Translations under genes and position numbers: made by a program
DNA from: an uncultured Clostridiaceae bacterium
Lineage (GTDB): Bacteria > Bacillota > Clostridia > Clostridiales > Clostridiaceae
Direction of reading: 5' to 3'
NCBI GenBank assembly: GCA_937976175.1
Contig: CALJTN010000282.1
Span: 1-34,206, forward strand
DNA: 34,206 nt
Shown: positions 23,130 to 30,145 of the stretch, in pieces
Position numbering within the stretch: the first letter of the stretch is position 1
Layout: the number at the start of each line of letters is the position of its first letter
The notes under the pieces: generated by a model
The model's database searches: none
The model's input: the letters and a program-made list of their open reading frames with translations, nothing else
Told to the model about the DNA's origin: nothing

Positions 23130-23165
23130 GCAATCGGTTGCAAATACTTTCCACTTGATTATAAT
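23129..23165 (+). promoter_or_regulatory. pgmB-malP promoter with LacI-type operator over the -35
   Basis: Operator TGCAATCGGTTGCA (23129-23142), the exact reverse complement of the amylase copy. Its right end forms -35 TTGCAA (23138-23143), spacer 16, TATAAT (23160-23165). Operator-to--35 offset is 9 bp, as at the amylase and receptor promoters. It implies a leader of about 325 nt before pgmB. Confidence 0.75.
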
Positions 23166-23171
23166 ATCTTA

Positions 23172-23498
23172 GTTTCACTTCTGTCAATAAAAATATTGTG
23201 TCACTTTTATGATTTTTCTATTTCTTCTGCACTTCCCTTGTTGGAGCAAGGGGTTTAACCGAGGTACACTAATTTTTTTCTTGCCATCATATTTTCGCAT
23301 ATAAAAAAATAATAGAAATTATTTTGTGCAAACGCATTCACAAATACTTAAATTTATATTATTATATTAGAATAGGACTTAAAATATTACGTTATATTTT
23401 AGTATTCATGAAATTATGGTTTTTAACCATGTATACCAGACTGTTAGGTAATGACTTTCATTGCTATAGTAGTTTACATAAAGATAAAGGAGGAAGCT
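23172..23498 (+). other. Long pgmB leader without a gene
   Basis: About 325 nt between the predicted start of transcription and pgmB. It contains a GC-richer hairpin CCCTTG/CAAGGG (23235-23252), a GGTTTAACC palindrome next to it and a T7 run near 23273-23280. A second promoter and a weak operator lie at 23327-23365. I recognise no riboswitch, and the short ORF from 23324 lacks a ribosome binding site. Confidence 0.5.
23327..23365 (+). promoter_or_regulatory. Second possible pgmB promoter with degenerate operator
   Basis: TGCAAACGCATTCA (23327-23340) keeps the left half of the operator and a poor right half. It overlaps a possible -35 TTCACA (23337-23342), spacer 17, TATTAT (23360-23365). Arrangement is similar to the three better sites. 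Confidence 0.45.
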
Positions 23499-24161
23499 AT
23501 GCATAATAACATTAAAGCAGTTATATTTGATTTAGATGGGGTATTAGTTGATACTGCCAAATATCATTATTTAGCATGGAAGAGGCTAGCACAGGAGCTG
23601 AATATTGAGTTTTCTATAGAAGATAATGAGAGATTAAAAGGTGTAAGCAGAATGCAGTCATTGGAAATCATACTGGAGATTGGCAATACTACATTAGATC
23701 CTGATAAAAAACATGAACTAGCTGAAAAAAAGAATATTTGGTATGTGGATTACATTTCTAAATTAACCCCAGAGGATATTTTACCTGGCGTTATAGGTTT
23801 TTTAGAAAGCACCAAGGCAAATGGTATAAAGGTTGCTTTAGGCTCTGCAAGTAAAAATTCTATGCTTATTCTTAATAAATTAAATTTAACGGATTATTTT
23901 CAAGCTATAATTGATGGTACAAAAGTAAGTAAAGCAAAACCCGATCCTGAAGTTTTCTTAAAAGGTGCTGAGGCACTTAATGTATCGCCTCATCAATGTA
24001 TTGTTTTTGAAGATGCAGAAGCAGGTGTGGAAGCTGCCATTAATGCAGGAATGTTCTGCATTGGAATTGGTTCTGAAAATATATTAAAAAAAGCTCATTT
24101 AGTGATTTCAGGATTTTCTAATATGACTTTTGATAAATTAAAACTACATGGAGCAAATTAG
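23499..24161 (+). CDS. pgmB: Beta-phosphoglucomutase
   Basis: HAD-superfamily enzyme that converts beta-glucose-1-phosphate, the product of the next gene, to glucose-6-phosphate. 220 residues from ATG 23499, set by AAAGGAGG 5 nt upstream; the frame from 23451 lacks a ribosome binding site. HAD motif I is IFDLDGVLVDT with nucleophile D11 and acid/base D13. The cap domain includes KGVSRMQSLEIIL. Motif II is GSASKNS, motif III has K in SKAKPDPEVF, and motif IV is FEDAEAGVEAA. Gene pairing with maltose phosphorylase, 43 nt apart, confirms the assignment over other HAD phosphatases. The cytoplasmic product feeds glycolysis without spending ATP for half of the maltose. Expression is predicted to be controlled by the operator at 23129. 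Confidence 0.96.
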   Translation: MHNNIKAVIFDLDGVLVDTAKYHYLAWKRLAQELNIEFSIEDNERLKGVSRMQSLEIILEIGNTTLDPDKKHELAEKKNIWYVDYISKLTPEDILPGVIGFLESTKANGIKVALGSASKNSMLILNKLNLTDYFQAIIDGTKVSKAKPDPEVFLKGAEALNVSPHQCIVFEDAEAGVEAAINAGMFCIGIGSENILKKAHLVISGFSNMTFDKLKLHGAN

Positions 24162-24204
24162 TTAATGGTTAATTTGTACTCCAGGAAATAACTAGGAGGT
24201 TTTT

Positions 24205-26514
24205 ATGAAACACTATTATAAATTAGACGAATGGAATATTATTGAAGAAGGCTTTAATGCTGATAACAATGAAATATCTGAGAGTATTTTCAGCTTAGGT
24301 AATGGATATATGGGACAAAGAGCAAATTTTGAAGAAGAATACAGTGGTTCAACTCTTCAAGGAAATTATATAGCTGGGGTTTACTACCCTGATAAAACCA
24401 GAGTTGGTTGGTGGAAAAATGGGTATCCAGAATATTTTGCTAAAGTTTTAAACTCAACAAACTGGATTGGCATAAACATTAAAGTTAATGATATCTCTTT
24501 AGATCTTGCTAAGTGTGCTGTAAAGGAATTCCAAAGAGTTTTGAACATGGAAGAAGGTTATTTACAGAGAAGTTTTAAGGCTGTACTCTCAAATGGTAAT
24601 GAGATTGAAGTAATGGCTAAAAGATTTATTAGCATGACACGTGGTGAAATAGGAGCAATTAAATATTCTATAAGACCACTAAATTTCAAGGGTAAATTAG
24701 AGATTTCTCCTTATCTTGATGGAGACGTCATGAATTCTGATTCTAACTATGATGAAAAGTTTTGGGATGAGATTTCCAAAGACGTTAAACCTTATGAAGC
24801 GTGCATGATGCTAAAAACGAAAAAATTGGATTTTCACATCTGTACGTATATGACCTATGAATTAACTAAAAACGGTGAAATAATTAGCCCTGCCGTGACA
24901 CTAGATAAAAGTGAAAAATATGTTGCCAGCACTGCTTTAGTGGATTGCAATGAAAATGATGAAGTTGTAATTTATAAATATGTTGCAAATACCTCATCTA
25001 GATATTATGAAATAGATAAACTTATTGAAAAAACTAAAAAACTTTGCACCAACGCCAAAGCGGATGGGTTTGAAGTATTATTAAAGGAACAAGCTCATGC
25101 TTGGAAGGAAAAGTGGAAAGAAAGCGATATAGTTATTGAAGGTGACGTTTCTGCACAACAAGGTATTCGATTTAATATATTCCAATTGAATCAGACATAT
25201 ACGGGAGACGATCACAGACTAAATATAGGACCAAAGGGGTTTACTGGTGAAAAATATGGTGGAAGCACCTACTGGGATACTGAAGCTTACTGCATTCCCT
25301 TTTATCTAAGTACTGCTGAGGAAAAAGTATCTAGAAACCTTTTATTATATAGGTACAAGCAGTTAGATAAAGCTATTGAAAATGCTGAAAAATTAGGCTT
25401 TACAAATGGAGCCGCTCTTTATCCAATGGTAACAATGAATGGTGAAGAATGCCACAATGAGTGGGAAATAACTTTTGAAGAAATCCATAGAAATGGTGCC
25501 ATAGCTTACGCTATATATAACTATGTAAATTATACTGGTGACAAGACTTGTCTAGGTGAATTTAGCTTTGAGGTGCTGGCTGCCATATCAAGATTTTGGG
25601 CTCAAAGAGCTACTTTTTCAAAAGATAAAAATAAATATGTGATTCTAGGCGTTACCGGACCTAATGAGTATGAAAATAATATAAATAATAACTGGTATAC
25701 AAATAAAATTGCCTGCTGGTCTTTAGAGTATACCCTTGAAGTTATAAATTACCTAAGTGAAAATGAACCTGAAAGATTAAATGAACTGAAGCAAAAACTT
25801 AATTTTAAAGATGATGAGATAATTACTTGGAAGAATGTCATTGAAAATATGTACTACCCATCTGATGAGGAACTTGGAATTTTCCTTCAACAAGATGGCT
25901 ATATGGACAAAGAGCAAACATTAGTTAAGGATCTAGATAAAAAACATTTGCCATTAAATCAAAACTGGTCATGGGATAGAATACTGCGCTCATGCTTTAT
26001 AAAACAAGCTGATGTACTTCAAGGTATTTACTTATTTGAACAGCAATATGATACTGATACAATTAAAAGGAATTTTGAATTCTACGAGCCTAGAACAGTA
26101 CATGAGTCTTCCTTATCCCCTTGCATTCACACCATTTTAGCTGGAAGAATTGGAGATCATGATAAAGCTTATGAAATGTACTTAAGGGCTTCTAGACTTG
26201 ACCTTGATAATTATAACAATGATACAAACGACGGCTGCCATACTACCAGTATGGCAGGAACCTGGATGGCAATTGTCCATGGTTTTGGAGGACTCAGAGT
26301 TGGTCAAGATAAATTAATTTTAAATCCGTTCATTCCGAAGCACTGGTGCTCATGCTCCTTTAAAATAATATATAGAGGTGCACTTCTAAATATTAAATTT
26401 ACAGCAAACACCCTTCAGATACAAAATGAGAATGACACAGTAGTTAAATTATTAGTTTATGAAAAAGATTACTGTTTAAATGGAACTGATTTATTAGAAA
26501 TTAAAATACTATAA
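24205..26514 (+). CDS. malP: Maltose phosphorylase (GH65)
   Basis: Cytoplasmic enzyme that phosphorolyses maltose to glucose and beta-glucose-1-phosphate. 769 residues, the usual GH65 length: an N-terminal beta-sandwich (about 1-270), a linker and an (alpha/alpha)6 barrel holding FTGEKYGGSTYWDTEAYCIP, ECHNEWEITFEEIHRNGA (about 415-432) and TGPNEYENNINNNWYTN with general acid E488, matching E487 of the Lactobacillus brevis enzyme. HESSLSPCIHTILAG and TNDGCHTTSMAGTW near the end contribute to the phosphate and sugar sites. A trehalose or kojibiose phosphorylase is possible in principle, but the neighbouring maltodextrin genes and the HNEWEITFEEIHRNG signature favour maltose. AGGAGG lies just before ATG 24205. 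It is co-transcribed with pgmB and ends at a hairpin. Confidence 0.94.
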   Translation: MKHYYKLDEWNIIEEGFNADNNEISESIFSLGNGYMGQRANFEEEYSGSTLQGNYIAGVYYPDKTRVGWWKNGYPEYFAKVLNSTNWIGINIKVNDISLDLAKCAVKEFQRVLNMEEGYLQRSFKAVLSNGNEIEVMAKRFISMTRGEIGAIKYSIRPLNFKGKLEISPYLDGDVMNSDSNYDEKFWDEISKDVKPYEACMMLKTKKLDFHICTYMTYELTKNGEIISPAVTLDKSEKYVASTALVDCNENDEVVIYKYVANTSSRYYEIDKLIEKTKKLCTNAKADGFEVLLKEQAHAWKEKWKESDIVIEGDVSAQQGIRFNIFQLNQTYTGDDHRLNIGPKGFTGEKYGGSTYWDTEAYCIPFYLSTAEEKVSRNLLLYRYKQLDKAIENAEKLGFTNGAALYPMVTMNGEECHNEWEITFEEIHRNGAIAYAIYNYVNYTGDKTCLGEFSFEVLAAISRFWAQRATFSKDKNKYVILGVTGPNEYENNINNNWYTNKIACWSLEYTLEVINYLSENEPERLNELKQKLNFKDDEIITWKNVIENMYYPSDEELGIFLQQDGYMDKEQTLVKDLDKKHLPLNQNWSWDRILRSCFIKQADVLQGIYLFEQQYDTDTIKRNFEFYEPRTVHESSLSPCIHTILAGRIGDHDKAYEMYLRASRLDLDNYNNDTNDGCHTTSMAGTWMAIVHGFGGLRVGQDKLILNPFIPKHWCSCSFKIIYRGALLNIKFTANTLQIQNENDTVVKLLVYEKDYCLNGTDLLEIKIL

Positions 26515-26539
26515 AAGTACATTATATTTAAAATTAATC

Positions 26540-26576
26540 AAAAGCCTCAGCTTATATTTTCAAAGCTGAGGCTTTT
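26540..26576 (+). terminator. Terminator of pgmB-malP
   Basis: AAAAGCCTCAGCTT (26540-26553) and AAGCTGAGGCTTTT (26563-26576) form a perfect 14-bp stem, 26 nt after the malP stop. The U tail is short but the stem is GC-rich. Confidence 0.85.
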
Positions 26577-26650
26577 ACTATTTACTCAGCCCGCTTATTT
26601 TGATAAACTTTATTATAAACAAAAGAAAAATTCATCAATGGAGGATAACT

Positions 26651-27112
26651 ATGACTTTTAATAATGATAAGATTAAAGCAATAGCTGATAGGATTATGAA
26701 TAGAGCAATTAAAAGCGGCTTTAAAAAGGAAGAAATAGAAGATTTCTATATAGAATCAATATTAAAGCAAACCACCTCAACTAGAATCAAGGACTTTATT
26801 GAATTATCCTATTATAAAGGAATATTTAAAGGACTTCAATATTCTGAAACTTTAATTAACTCAAGTATTATTCAGAAAAATACTAACACTTATGCTAATG
26901 AACTTGAAAAACAGAATGCTGAACTAACCAAAAGACTAGAAGCTTTAAGTAATATAGTTTTAAATATTAAAGAATCTCCTAAACACACAGGTAAGCTAAT
27001 TGAAGATGGGCGCAACTTTGTTTCTTATAAGAATAAATTCATAAGTAACATTAACAATGCAATAAAGATGGCCTTAGATAACACAACTTTTTTAGATGAA
27101 AAACAGTTATAA
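26651..27112 (+). CDS. Hypothetical helical protein (153 aa)
   Basis: No family recognised. ATG 26651 is chosen over 26600 because ATGGAGG sits 7 nt before it. The product is soluble and mostly helical. Its N-terminal half (KIKAIADRIMNRAIKSGFKK, then EEIEDFYIESILKQ) alternates charged and hydrophobic residues. A stretch around 85-115 (ANELEKQNAELTKRLEALSN) fits a short coiled coil, so it may dimerise. There is no signal peptide, membrane segment or cysteine motif. It is encoded alone, after the maltose phosphorylase terminator and 130 nt before the kinase-like gene. Its composition is like the neighbouring genes, giving no sign of transfer. Confidence 0.7.
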   Translation: MTFNNDKIKAIADRIMNRAIKSGFKKEEIEDFYIESILKQTTSTRIKDFIELSYYKGIFKGLQYSETLINSSIIQKNTNTYANELEKQNAELTKRLEALSNIVLNIKESPKHTGKLIEDGRNFVSYKNKFISNINNAIKMALDNTTFLDEKQL

Positions 27113-27188
27113 TTACTAATAAAATAGCAAATGTCTACTCTTGTTTTTGATATATTCATATGTGTAAAACATGAAATTTTAAGAAACA

Positions 27189-27216
27189 TTTACAGACTTC
27201 CATCATATAGTATAAT
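27189..27216 (+). promoter_or_regulatory. Promoter of the kinase-like gene
   Basis: TTTACA (27189-27194), 16-bp spacer, TATAAT (27211-27216), 26 nt before the start codon. Leader is very short, which fits the weak ribosome binding site. Confidence 0.65.
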
Positions 27217-27242
27217 AATATAACTATAAAGAAGATGATAAT

Positions 27243-27830
27243 ATGCATGAAGACAAAGATTTTTATATTCAATTAAATGATAGCGTTGAAAGAATGCTTA
27301 GAACATCAGAGTTTTTAGGTTCTGGTCATAATGGAATAGTTTATTTGCTTCCCAATAATAGAATAATCAAGATTTTTAAAAATAAAAAAATTTGTGAGAA
27401 AGAGTATAGTATTTTTATAAGAACTAGAAAGAGCAAATACTTTCCTAAAGTATACGAACATGGAGCCTATTACATTGTACGAGATTATGCAGGTGGAGAA
27501 CGGCTAGATAAATATATTAAGAAGAACGGTATTAATAAGAAAATATCCTATAACATAATTAAGCTTATTGAGGAATTTAAGAAGCTTAAGTTTAAAAAAT
27601 TAGACATTCGATGTAAGGATTTGTACTTAAAGGCTGACTATTCAATTACCGTAATTGATCCTAAAAATAATTATTCTAAAAGAGTGGTTTATCCTAGACA
27701 TTTGATGAAAGGATTAAACCATTTAGGTGTACTGGATGAATTTTTATCAGTAGTTAGACATGAGGCTCCTGAAACTTATGAACTATGGAATTTTAGGTTT
27801 AAACAGTATTTAGAAAAGGGCATTAAATAA
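27243..27830 (+). CDS. Atypical protein-kinase-like protein (YrzF-like)
   Basis: 195 residues with the outline of a small kinase lobe pair. Gly-rich loop LGSGHNGIVYLLP (25-37), beta-3 Lys in IIKIFK (K43), possible alpha-C Glu54, hinge YIVRDYAGGERLD (77-89), a catalytic-loop-like LDIRCKDLYL (D121) and the metal-binding Asp139 in VIDPKNNYS. The usual HRD and DFG strings are replaced by LDIR and IDPKN, and the C-lobe is reduced. B. subtilis YrzF and lipopolysaccharide-kinase-like proteins share this look. Whether it phosphorylates protein, small molecules or nothing cannot be told. The start at 27243 has only a weak AGAAGATGA. It has its own promoter, ends at the palindrome 27837-27888 and has no partner phosphatase nearby. 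Confidence 0.72.
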   Translation: MHEDKDFYIQLNDSVERMLRTSEFLGSGHNGIVYLLPNNRIIKIFKNKKICEKEYSIFIRTRKSKYFPKVYEHGAYYIVRDYAGGERLDKYIKKNGINKKISYNIIKLIEEFKKLKFKKLDIRCKDLYLKADYSITVIDPKNNYSKRVVYPRHLMKGLNHLGVLDEFLSVVRHEAPETYELWNFRFKQYLEKGIK

Positions 27831-27836
27831 AACATA

Positions 27837-27888
27837 GGCATCTTAAAAAAATAACTGGTAAGCATACTAGTTATTTTTTTAAGATGCC
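27837..27888. terminator. 24-bp hairpin terminator, related to the palindrome after malG
   Basis: The left arm 27837-27860 (beginning GGCATCTTAAAAAAATAACT) pairs with the right arm 27865-27888 over 24 bp with one G-U, loop AGCA. The internal T7 run in the arm gives a U-rich 3' side. It lies 6 nt after the kinase-like gene's stop. Ends, inner ATAACT/AGTTAT and GCATACT match those of 19351-19401. Confidence 0.75.
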
Positions 27889-27962
27889 TTAATATCAAAA
27901 TACATTTAAACTATTATTAAGCGTGTCTTTAACATAGATAATTACCTTAAGTTTATAAAAGT

Positions 27963-27981
27963 AATAATATTGTATATTATT
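27963..27981 (-). terminator. Weak AT-only hairpin after the PIN gene
   Basis: AATAATAT/ATATTATT around TGT, followed on the minus strand by ACTTTTAT. The only terminator-like fold directly after the PIN-domain gene. Confidence 0.35.
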
Positions 27982-27987
27982 GCTTTG

Positions 27988-28467
27988 TTATAAGACCTTT
28001 AACTCTCTTAACTCTTCTATAAACTCCTCAAAGTTTAACACCCTTGAATAATCTAATATGGTCCTTGCGTTTCGGATTATTTTTTTATCATCTGATACTA
28101 ATATATAGGATTTGTTGTTCTGGCAAATATCAATTAGGCTATAATCATTTATAGAAACTTTATCTCCGTTAGCAAAATATATTTTTTTATTTTGCTCATA
28201 TTTAATAAAATCACTTGCCATGCGCCCTTCAGTAGAACTAGGGCCTTTATCAGTAATAATGTGTGTTAATAGCTTTAAAAATTTGTTTGACAGTACAAAA
28301 TCTTTATTGAACTTCACATACTCTTTTACTGATAACTCTCCAGCTATATCCTCGGATATTTTAAAGTCAATATACTCTATATTTTCGATAGTATCAAGTA
28401 AGGTGGGATATTTATTCCACACTTTTATAACTATATTAGTATCCAATAAATACTCTTTACGCATCAT
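27988..28467 (-). CDS. Solitary PIN-domain protein
   Basis: 159 residues. The N-terminus LLDTNIVIKVWNKYP (about 7-21) is the first PIN strand with metal-binding Asp9. A second acidic patch is KISEDIAGEL (about 36-45). SINDYSLIDICQNNKSYILV followed by SDDKKIIRNA supplies the later acidic residues. A PIN domain is a metal-dependent RNase fold; most small ones are VapC toxins. No antitoxin ORF overlaps or precedes it, and it is longer than a typical VapC (about 130 aa), so a housekeeping or orphan role is possible. AAGGAGATAAG lies before ATG 28467; the next codon is also ATG. The leader contains a terminator-like hairpin with a U5 tract (28511-28545), which may restrict expression. Confidence 0.78.
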   Translation of the reverse strand: MMRKEYLLDTNIVIKVWNKYPTLLDTIENIEYIDFKISEDIAGELSVKEYVKFNKDFVLSNKFLKLLTHIITDKGPSSTEGRMASDFIKYEQNKKIYFANGDKVSINDYSLIDICQNNKSYILVSDDKKIIRNARTILDYSRVLNFEEFIEELRELKVL

Positions 28468-28510
28468 TCTCTTATCTCCTTTTAGAAGTAATATATATTA
28501 GATTCTAATT

Positions 28511-28545
28511 AAAAACACGTCTACACTGCTATTATTTAGATGTGT
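28511..28545 (-). promoter_or_regulatory. Terminator-like hairpin in the leader of the PIN gene
   Basis: Minus strand ACACATCTA and TAGACGTGT pair (28515-28545, one G-U) and are followed by TTTTT. It is upstream of the PIN start and has no minus-strand gene before it, so it would act as a leader attenuator or end a small RNA. Confidence 0.45.
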
Positions 28546-28635
28546 CAATTTAATCGCCTACTATTAGTTTTATTAATATTATATTCACTAATAAATAAAT
28601 GGTTAACTATTATCAAAATTCTTATTATTTGCACC

Positions 28636-28664
28636 TTGATAAATGTAAATAATGACACTATAAT
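28636..28664 (+). promoter_or_regulatory. hutG promoter
   Basis: TTGATA (28636-28641), 17-bp spacer, TATAAT (28659-28664). Leader of about 120 nt before the hutG start, containing CCTAT/ATAGG and ATTAAT-type short inverted repeats but no riboswitch I recognise. Confidence 0.75.
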
Positions 28665-28792
28665 TTAGATAGTAACTTATGAGTTTTTAAATTCCTATGA
28701 GGTATAGTATTTACATTATTATAATAAAAAAACTATAGGGAGTAAACAATTAATTATTGTTATACAATCCTGCGAACTACAAGGAGGGCAAA

Positions 28793-29806
28793 GTGCTTGA
28801 TATAAACTATAAAGCCATAGATAAAACACTTTGGCAAGGACGAATTGATAGTGATAGTAACTTTGATGCCTTTAGATGGCATCAATGGGTGAAGCCAATT
28901 GATTTAAGAGAAGAAAATTTAATTCCATACCAGGGCAAGCTAGGATTTGCTTTCCTAGGATTTTGTTGTGATGAAGGAGTTAAACGTAATAAGGGCAGAA
29001 CTGGCGCTGCTAAAGGGCCTGAAAGTATTAGAAAGGAACTCGCTAATCTACCATGTCGTTTCACAAAGGAAGTAAAGATTTTTGATGCTGGCGATATTTT
29101 CTGTGAAAATATATCTTTGGAAGAAAGTCAAAATTTACTTTCAAAAGCAATAGAAAAAATCTTAAAACTAAATCTTTTTCCAATTGTTTTAGGCGGTGGA
29201 CATGAAATAGCTTTTGGACATTATAAAGGTATATTAAATTATTTAAACCAAAGTAATACTAATCCCAAAATTGGTATAATAAATTTTGATGCTCATTTTG
29301 ATCTTAGGCCTTATCCAAATGGTGGTAGCTCTGGAACTATGTTCAGACAGATATCGGATATATGTAAAGAAAAAGATCTTAAGTATTCTTATCTATGTAT
29401 TGGAGTTCAAAAACATAGTAATACTATTGATTTGTTTAAAACTGCAGATAATCTTGGAGCTGAATATATGTTAGCAAAAGATATTGTAGATAGTGATAAC
29501 TGGAATGTCTTGGAAAAGTTGGATGGTTTTATAAAATTCCAGGATGAAGTCTACATAACTATATGTTCTGATGTATTTTCTTCAGCTTTTGCACCAGGAG
29601 TAAGTGCATCACAGCCTCTGGGCCTAGATCCCGAAAGAGTATTAAAATTTCTTAAATATATCTTAAAGTCTAATAAAGTAATTAGTTTTGATATAGCAGA
29701 AGTTTCCCCAAGGTTTGATCAAGATAACGTTACAGCAAACTTGGCCTCTGTATTAATCTTTTCAATAGTTAATTCTTTATGTGAGATTCATGATTTATAC
29801 CTATAA
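28793..29806 (+). CDS. hutG: Formimidoylglutamase (arginase family)
   Basis: Arginase-fold Mn enzyme; the HutG type hydrolyses N-formimidoyl-glutamate to glutamate and formamide in histidine breakdown. 337 residues if translation starts at GTG 28793; AAGGAGG (28781-28787) fits GTG 28793 or TTG 28796, whereas the frame's first TTG at 28757 precedes that site. Metal motifs: GGGHEIAFGHY (His137), INFDAHFDLRP (D166, H168, D170) and SDVFSSAFAPGVSASQPLG. The third motif is normally Asp-x-Asp, but here reads Cys258-Ser259-Asp260, so one usual Mn ligand is replaced. NGGSSGTMFRQI and APGVSA favour formimidoylglutamase over agmatinase or arginase. No other hut gene is adjacent, which leaves the pathway unproven. 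It has its own promoter upstream. Confidence 0.83.
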   Translation: MLDINYKAIDKTLWQGRIDSDSNFDAFRWHQWVKPIDLREENLIPYQGKLGFAFLGFCCDEGVKRNKGRTGAAKGPESIRKELANLPCRFTKEVKIFDAGDIFCENISLEESQNLLSKAIEKILKLNLFPIVLGGGHEIAFGHYKGILNYLNQSNTNPKIGIINFDAHFDLRPYPNGGSSGTMFRQISDICKEKDLKYSYLCIGVQKHSNTIDLFKTADNLGAEYMLAKDIVDSDNWNVLEKLDGFIKFQDEVYITICSDVFSSAFAPGVSASQPLGLDPERVLKFLKYILKSNKVISFDIAEVSPRFDQDNVTANLASVLIFSIVNSLCEIHDLYL

Positions 29807-29871
29807 GACTTAATAATTATATAGAATTAAAAGTGATTTTGAGACAAAAATATTAATAAGTTCAAAATACC

Positions 29872-29910
29872 AAGGAAGGAGTAGCTGATTCACAGCTAAC
29901 AAATAAAAAT
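29872..29910 (+). promoter_or_regulatory. Shine-Dalgarno separated from its ATG by a hairpin
   Basis: The purine-rich GGAAGGAG (29874-29881) is 29 nt before ATG 29911, far too distant. Between them TAGCTG (29882-29887) and CAGCTA (29893-29898) form a 6-bp hairpin. If folded, it brings the site to about 12 nt from the ATG. No nearer in-frame start codon exists. Confidence 0.5.
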
Positions 29911-30099
29911 ATGGATGTACACGTGTTTTTAAAAGGCAGTAAAGAACCTATTATTTATAAAGGCGACAGAATTGATGTTTTGGATTTTGAAATGAACAAA
30001 GTTAAATATAAACAGATCAGATATTTTAGAAATGGTTTCAGTAAAAGTGAATTAGTAGAAGCCACATGTATAAATAAAATAGTCAAGATTGAATTATAA
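29911..30099 (+). CDS. Small hypothetical protein (62 aa)
   Basis: No family recognised. ATG 29911 to TAA 30099, soluble and basic, likely mostly beta: MDVHVFLKGSKEPIIYKGDR is followed by IDVLDFEMNKVKYKQIRYF, then NGFSKSELVEATCINKIVKI. One Cys, no membrane segment. The strand-turn pattern resembles small stand-alone SH3-like or Tudor-like domains, but this is only an impression. It follows hutG by about 105 nt on the same strand and ends at the shared hairpin 30101-30137. Translation probably depends on the hairpin between its Shine-Dalgarno sequence and ATG. Plausible but short; its reality rests on the protein-like composition, a purine-rich site and the terminator directly after it. Confidence 0.6.
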   Translation: MDVHVFLKGSKEPIIYKGDRIDVLDFEMNKVKYKQIRYFRNGFSKSELVEATCINKIVKIEL

Positions 30100-30100
30100 T

Positions 30101-30137
30101 AAATACCTACATTCATATTCTGAATGTAGGTATTTTT
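30101..30137. terminator. Bidirectional terminator between the 62-aa gene and ygiQ
   Basis: AAATACCTACATTCA (30101-30115) and TGAATGTAGGTATTT (30121-30135) form a perfect 15-bp stem, loop TATTC, with U runs on both sides. Two nt after the 62-aa stop and 9 nt after the ygiQ stop. Confidence 0.88.
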
Positions 30138-30145
30138 ATAGTTTG

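Noticed and set aside
23324-23506. 60-aa ORF in the pgmB leader
   Set aside because: No ribosome binding site, start inside the weak operator, and it overlaps the pgmB start region in another frame.
26540-26576. Possible mobile-element end or attachment site because of the strong inverted repeat
   Set aside because: Position right after the malP stop and stem-loop shape fit a terminator; no direct repeat flanks it.
28220-28501. Plus-strand 93-aa ORF opposite the PIN gene as antitoxin
   Set aside because: It has no ribosome binding site, and its composition is that of a complement-strand shadow; it runs antisense over the PIN coding frame.
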